DNA of 8,724 nt from JBEKLJ01 sp050010255 (GTDB lineage Bacteria; Acidobacteriota; Terriglobia; Bryobacterales; Bryobacteraceae), in contig JBEKLJ010000150.1 of NCBI GenBank assembly GCA_050010255.1, positions 1-8,724 on the forward strand. The letters are read 5' to 3'. Below the pieces are notes generated by a model that was not told where the DNA came from, did not search any database, and saw only the letters and a list, made by a program, of their open reading frames with translations. Positions 6,193 through 8,724 of this stretch are shown here, piece by piece. The position numbers and the translations under genes were made by a program. Every line of letters starts with the position of its first letter. The first letter of the stretch is position 1.

Positions 6193-6209
6193 GATCCCAG
6201 GGGCTGACG

Positions 6210-6548
6210 ATGAGAGAACCGCCGCTGGAGATCGCTCCGGCAGAGCTCAAGGCCTGGCTGGACGCTCGCGCGCCGCTCAGCCTGATCGACGTGCGCGAGC
6301 CCCGGGAGTTCGCCGTTGGCCGCATCGGGGACGCCGAGCTGATCCCGATGCGGGACATCCCGGGGGCATTGCCCGCTCTGCGGGAAAAGGCGGTGCGGGC
6401 GCCGCTAGTCGTTTACTGCCATCAGGGCGTGCGCAGCCGCCAGGTAGTCGCATGGCTGCGGCGCCAGGGTCTGGCCGCCTGCCGGAGCCTGAGCGGCGGC
6501 CTCGAGGCCTGGCGCAGGACCGTGGATCCTTCGCTCGAACGCGACTGA
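6210..6548 (+). CDS. Single-domain rhodanese-like sulfurtransferase
   Basis: Rhodanese domains carry sulfur as a cysteine persulfide and pass it to an acceptor such as cyanide, thioredoxin or other thiols. The 112-aa product is one complete domain without signal peptide, so cytosolic. It shows LIDVREPREFAVGRI (25-39), the active-site loop C70-H-Q-G-V-R75 after VVY, and the C-terminal LSGGLEAW (94-101). Cys70 is intact, and the six-residue loop fits sulfurtransferases rather than Cdc25-type phosphatases, which have seven. AGGGG at 6199-6203 lies 6 nt before the ATG and can act as ribosome site. It stands alone after a 336-bp gap and is 58 bp from the MFS gene, with no sulfur-related neighbour, so its physiological acceptor is unknown. 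Confidence 0.9.
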   Translation: MREPPLEIAPAELKAWLDARAPLSLIDVREPREFAVGRIGDAELIPMRDIPGALPALREKAVRAPLVVYCHQGVRSRQVVAWLRRQGLAACRSLSGGLEAWRRTVDPSLERD

Positions 6549-6583
6549 CGGCCCCCGCCGCGCGCTGGCCATCCGCGCTCCAC

Positions 6584-6589
6584 TATCAT
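6584..6589 (+). promoter_or_regulatory. -10-like box TATCAT for the MFS gene
   Basis: TATCAT ends 17 nt before ATG 6607, predicting a leader of about 10 nt. No Shine-Dalgarno sequence is visible in GTGAGTTTCACCGCGCC. No clear -35 box. Confidence 0.4.
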
Positions 6590-6606
6590 GTGAGTTTCAC
6601 CGCGCC

Positions 6607-7905
6607 ATGGCCGGTTTCATCGATCTGCTGCGCCACAACCGGAACTACCGCTACACCTGGCTCGGGCAGGTAGTGAGCGAGACGGGGGACGCGTTCAACA
6701 ACATCGCCGTCTTCAGCCTGGCGCTCGAGAGCACGGGTTCCGGGCTGATCGTCAGCGGCGTGATGCTCGCGCGCGCGATTCCGGCGGTCCTGGCTGGCCC
6801 GATCGCCGGGGTGGCGCTGGACCGGCTCGACCGCCGGCGGATCATGATCGCCAGCGACCTGGTGCGCGCGGCCATCGCGCTGGCGTTTATCCTCACGGTC
6901 TCCCACCCGGCGCCCTGGCTGCTGTATCTGCTCAGCGGCCTGCTGATGTTCGCCTCGCCGTTCTTCACGGCCGGCCGGGCGGCCATCCTGCCCACCATCA
7001 CCACACCCGACGAGCTGCACACGGCCAACTCGGTCACCCAAACGACGCAGTGGGCCACGCTGACCGCCGGGACCCTGCTGGCCGGGCTGACCGCGGCCAA
7101 ACTCGGCTATGTGTGGGCCTTCGCGCTCAACTCGTTCTCGTTCCTGTTCTCGGCCGCGGCCATCTCCATGCTTGGCGGCGCGCGGGGAGCGTTCCGCAGC
7201 GCCCGAAAGGCGCGTTTGGGGACGAAGGTCCTGCGCCCCTGGCGGGAGTATGGCGAAGGCCTGGCCTACATGCGCTCGACGCCGCTGATCTTCGGCATCG
7301 CCATGATCTCGGTGGGCTGGGCGAGCGGCGGCGGCGCCGCGCAGATCCTCTTCACGCTCTTCGGCGAGCAGGTGTTCCACCGCGGGGCGGCGGGCATCGG
7401 CACCATCTGGGGATTCGCCGGGATCGGCCTGCTCGCCGGCGGCGCGCTGGGCCACTGGATTGGCAGCCGCGTCGGCTTTCGCGGCTACAAGCGCGCGGTG
7501 GCGGTGTCCTACGTCGTCCACGGCGCCACCTACGTCATCTTCAGCCAGATGCACGCCTACGGGCTGGCGCTGCTATTCATCGCGATCTCACGGGTCGGTA
7601 TGGCCGTCACCACGGTGCTCAATTTCACGCAGTTGTTGAGGCACACGCGCGACGAGTATCGCGGGCGCGTCTTCGCCACGCTGGAGTCGGTTCGCTGGGC
7701 GGTGATGATGCTGTCGATGGCCGGCGCGGGCGTCGCATCGCAGTATTACGACCCGCGCAGCATCGGCCTCGTCGCCGGCATCCTGAGTTCACTCACGGCC
7801 GTGTGGTGGACCTGGGCCGACTGGACCGGCCGCCTGAGCGAACCTCCGAGAGGCCCCGAGGAGGCCGCCGCCCCGATCGATCTCGCGCACGACCGTCCGG
7901 GCTAG
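6607..7905 (+). CDS. Major facilitator superfamily transporter (MFS_3 / EntS-like exporter)
   Basis: The 432-aa product has about 12 hydrophobic helices, as expected for an MFS proton-coupled carrier in the inner membrane. It opens with FIDLLRHNRNYRYTWLGQVVSETGD, typical of the MFS_3 group that includes the enterobactin exporter EntS and macrolide efflux proteins. The loop 2-3 motif A is GVALDRLDRRRIM (68-80), and PDELHTANSVTQT (134-146) also fits the group. A cytoplasmic loop at about 192-218 is basic. The last 22 residues form a soluble Pro/Glu/Ala-rich tail. Export of a small molecule is likely, but the substrate cannot be told; there are no siderophore or antibiotic genes nearby. The ATG follows a -10-like box by 17 nt without a ribosome site. 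The stop codon lies inside a 16-bp perfect palindrome. It converges on the DUF5658-like gene. Confidence 0.9.
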   Translation: MAGFIDLLRHNRNYRYTWLGQVVSETGDAFNNIAVFSLALESTGSGLIVSGVMLARAIPAVLAGPIAGVALDRLDRRRIMIASDLVRAAIALAFILTVSHPAPWLLYLLSGLLMFASPFFTAGRAAILPTITTPDELHTANSVTQTTQWATLTAGTLLAGLTAAKLGYVWAFALNSFSFLFSAAAISMLGGARGAFRSARKARLGTKVLRPWREYGEGLAYMRSTPLIFGIAMISVGWASGGGAAQILFTLFGEQVFHRGAAGIGTIWGFAGIGLLAGGALGHWIGSRVGFRGYKRAVAVSYVVHGATYVIFSQMHAYGLALLFIAISRVGMAVTTVLNFTQLLRHTRDEYRGRVFATLESVRWAVMMLSMAGAGVASQYYDPRSIGLVAGILSSLTAVWWTWADWTGRLSEPPRGPEEAAAPIDLAHDRPG

Positions 7906-7911
7906 CCCGGA
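7896..7911. repeat. Perfect 16-bp palindrome over the MFS stop codon
   Basis: TCCGGGCTAGCCCGGA equals its own reverse complement and contains the TAG stop of the MFS gene. With almost no loop it is a poor intrinsic terminator, though a cruciform or a dimeric protein site is possible. Confidence 0.6.
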
Positions 7912-7945
7912 TGTTTCACCAGCAATCTGCTGCGGCGCGCCGCCT

Positions 7946-7986
7946 TCAGTGGGGTGTCGCCACAAATCAGTGGGGTGTCGCCACAA
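7946..7986. repeat. 21-bp tandem duplication
   Basis: TCAGTGGGGTGTCGCCACAA occurs at 7946-7965 and 7967-7986, identical over 20 nt, giving a 21-bp period. The right copy contains the last five codons and the stop (TCA on the plus strand, 7967-7969) of the DUF5658-like gene; the left copy is outside it. Confidence 0.85.
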
Positions 7987-8245
7987 GGATGATGCGCAGA
8001 TTCCACAGGATGAGCGCGGCGTACCAGTAGTTGATCCAGAGGATCACGCGCTGGCGGCGTGCCCAGAGGCAAATGCCCGCTAGGGCGAAGGCGCCAGCCT
8101 TGGCCACCACCAGCCCTTCCACGGGCCCGATCTGCATGAGCCAGCGGACAAACGGGCTGGCTTCCTGAGCGCCGAAGCGCATGCCGAGGAGGGTTGTCAG
8201 CAGATCCAGGACCTGCAAGGAAACGAACATCCCCAGAACTCGCAT
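7967..8245 (-). CDS. Small DUF5658-like membrane protein, 92 aa
   Basis: The 92-aa product has three predicted helices at about 4-22, 44-62 and 69-89 with short loops. LQVLDLLTTLLGMRFGAQEASP (10-31) carries the D...TT......G..E..P pattern that I associate with DUF5658 proteins, small integral membrane proteins of unknown function; K49 sits within the second helix. The ATG at 8245 has a strong ribosome site, AAGGAAGGG, about 2-3 nt upstream (8248-8256), unlike the leaderless-looking genes to the left. The last five residues (VATPH) and the stop come from the right unit of a 21-bp tandem duplication, so the natural C-terminus may have been changed. The neighbours are the convergent MFS gene and a 33-aa membrane protein upstream on the same strand. 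Confidence 0.75.
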   Translation of the reverse strand: MRVLGMFVSLQVLDLLTTLLGMRFGAQEASPFVRWLMQIGPVEGLVVAKAGAFALAGICLWARRQRVILWINYWYAALILWNLRIILVATPH

Positions 8246-8310
8246 GGCCCTTCCTTGTCAGTGCCGTGGCGCTTTTCGGAGCTTCCACCGTCCGCAGTTC
8301 CGGTCACGTG

Positions 8311-8402
8311 TCCACCCCACGTCCAGCCCCGCATCCACCCCGAGTCCCGTCACACATCCACCCCGCTCCCGTTCGGGGATCCGCCCCGCTTCTCCCTCTG
8401 TT
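8311..8402. repeat. Degenerate repeat: TCCRCCCC four times at 23-bp period
   Basis: TCCACCCC starts at 8311, 8334 and 8357 and TCCGCCCC starts at 8380, each exactly 23 bp apart. The intervening 15 bp are C-rich but not well conserved. The period is not a multiple of three, so it is not a coding repeat. It lies in the 182-bp gap between two minus-strand genes, upstream of the DUF5658-like gene. Confidence 0.6.
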
Positions 8403-8427
8403 GCCAACCCGGACCAGCCGCCCGTAA

Positions 8428-8529
8428 CTACTCTCGGCGCTTACGCTTGTGGCGGCGAACCAGGAACAGCACGAGGAGGACGGCCGCTGCGATCCACAGC
8501 ACGATCACGATCGCTTGTTTTTCCGCCAT
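8428..8529 (-). CDS. 33-aa single-helix membrane microprotein
   Basis: ATG at 8529 is preceded by GGAGGGAG (8537-8544) with 7-nt spacing, the best ribosome site in the window. The product is 33 aa: a short N-terminus (MAEKQ), one hydrophobic helix at about residues 6-24 (AIVIVLWIAAAVLLVLFLV) and a strongly basic end, RRHKRKRRE. By the positive-inside rule the basic tail would be cytoplasmic. This is a typical small membrane protein layout, for example regulators of larger membrane complexes or stress microproteins, but no family is recognised. It lies 182 bp upstream of the DUF5658-like gene on the same strand. It could be chance, but ribosome site, start, helix, tail and stop together argue for a real gene. 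Confidence 0.6.
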   Translation of the reverse strand: MAEKQAIVIVLWIAAAVLLVLFLVRRHKRKRRE

Positions 8530-8604
8530 GTGGGCACTCCCTCCGCTGATATCGGACTCCCGATGGCGGCGCTTTAGTCCCACGTGCGATCAAGCGTGCT
8601 AGAG

Positions 8605-8654
8605 TGTCAAGTTCCATGACATCCTTGACACATTGTTCCATGACATCCTTGACA
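8605..8654. repeat. 24-bp tandem duplication with inverted half-sites
   Basis: GTTCCATGACATCCTTGACA occurs at 8611-8630 and 8635-8654, a 24-bp period. TGTCAAG at 8605-8611 is the inverse of CTTGACA at 8624-8630 (and of 8648-8654), so the block reads as three TTGACA-bearing half-sites around TTCCATGACATC cores. Repeated terminal motifs of this kind occur at ends of insertion sequences and as operator arrays. No transposase is visible before the window ends. Confidence 0.75.
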
Positions 8655-8693
8655 GGCAGGGTGCCGACGCAAGCGGGAGGCAGCCGGGGGTCT

Positions 8694-8712
8694 CAGGGGG
8701 CTTGCTCCCCTG
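8694..8712. repeat. 6-bp GC hairpin at the right edge
   Basis: CAGGGG (8694-8699) pairs with CCCCTG (8707-8712) across GCTTGCT. No T-run follows within the window. It may belong with the repeat block just to the left. Confidence 0.3.
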
Positions 8713-8724
8713 GCGAAGTATGAG

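Larger units (their letters stand above)
5874..6209. other. Gene-free gap between galU and the rhodanese gene
   Basis: There is no supported gene. A small GC hairpin just after galU (GCCCG 5885-5889 with CGGGC 5893-5897) has no T-tract. A 7-bp inverted repeat GCGATGA (5990-5996) and TCATCGC (6014-6020) encloses 17 nt and could form a stem-loop in RNA. A minus-strand open frame here runs on antisense into galU and looks spurious. A weak -10-like GATACT is near the right end. Confidence 0.45.

Noticed and set aside
8441..8641. Minus-strand frame reading MEQCVKDVMELDT through the 24-bp repeat
   Set aside because: It overlaps the better-supported 33-aa gene in another frame and lacks a ribosome site and coherent protein character after the repeat.
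7946..8654. CRISPR array formed by the short repeats on the right
   Set aside because: The repeats are different families with two to four copies, without regular unique spacers and without cas genes.

Overview
High-GC bacterial DNA. I favour an Acidobacteriota (Solibacter/Bryobacter-like) chromosome. The reasons are inferences from recall, not searches: an LpxD with a 'VEIQA...KLDSLVQVGH' active-site region, a one-helix DUF2393/FxLYD-like protein, and a GalU carrying 'ALGD'. The presence of LpxD indicates a Gram-negative envelope with lipid A.

Left part (1-1444): this looks like the end of an integrated element. Positions 1397-1444 hold only the 3' part of a tRNA-Glu(UUC) gene: anticodon arm, T arm, 3' acceptor strand and CCA. 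The 5' acceptor strand and D arm are missing. This is what remains at the far attachment site after an element integrates into the 3' end of a tRNA gene, so the element would extend leftwards beyond the window and the chromosome begins just right of 1444. The two genes left of it (minus strand, 9 bp apart) support this. One is a 295-aa protein ending in a HEPN-type R-x4-H motif; the other is a small basic protein cut by the window edge. Their base composition, about half G+C in sampled lines, is clearly lower than that of the genes to the right. A gene-free stretch with a perfect 10-bp hairpin and short direct repeats lies between these genes and the tRNA fragment.

Middle (1616-6548): a short membrane-anchored DUF2393/FxLYD-like protein (+) converges on a zinc-ribbon rhomboid protease (-). 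Divergent from the protease, lpxD (lipid A synthesis) overlaps a LOG-family gene by 8 nt, and galU (UDP-glucose synthesis) follows 35 nt later. Envelope-sugar and lipid functions are therefore adjacent. A 336-bp gap then precedes a single-domain rhodanese.

Right part (6607-8724): a 12-helix MFS exporter (+) is followed by two small minus-strand membrane proteins, a DUF5658-like protein of 92 aa and a single-helix protein of 33 aa. The DNA around them is unusually rich in short structure: a 16-bp perfect palindrome across the MFS stop codon, a 21-bp tandem duplication that supplies the stop of the DUF5658-like gene, four copies of TCCRCCCC at exact 23-bp spacing, and a 24-bp tandem duplication near the right edge.

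Several genes have a TATAAT-like box 6-17 nt before the start codon and little or no Shine-Dalgarno sequence, suggesting leaderless or very short-leader transcripts. I see no complete new system. The most interesting lead is the tRNA-bounded element end carrying the HEPN-like gene.
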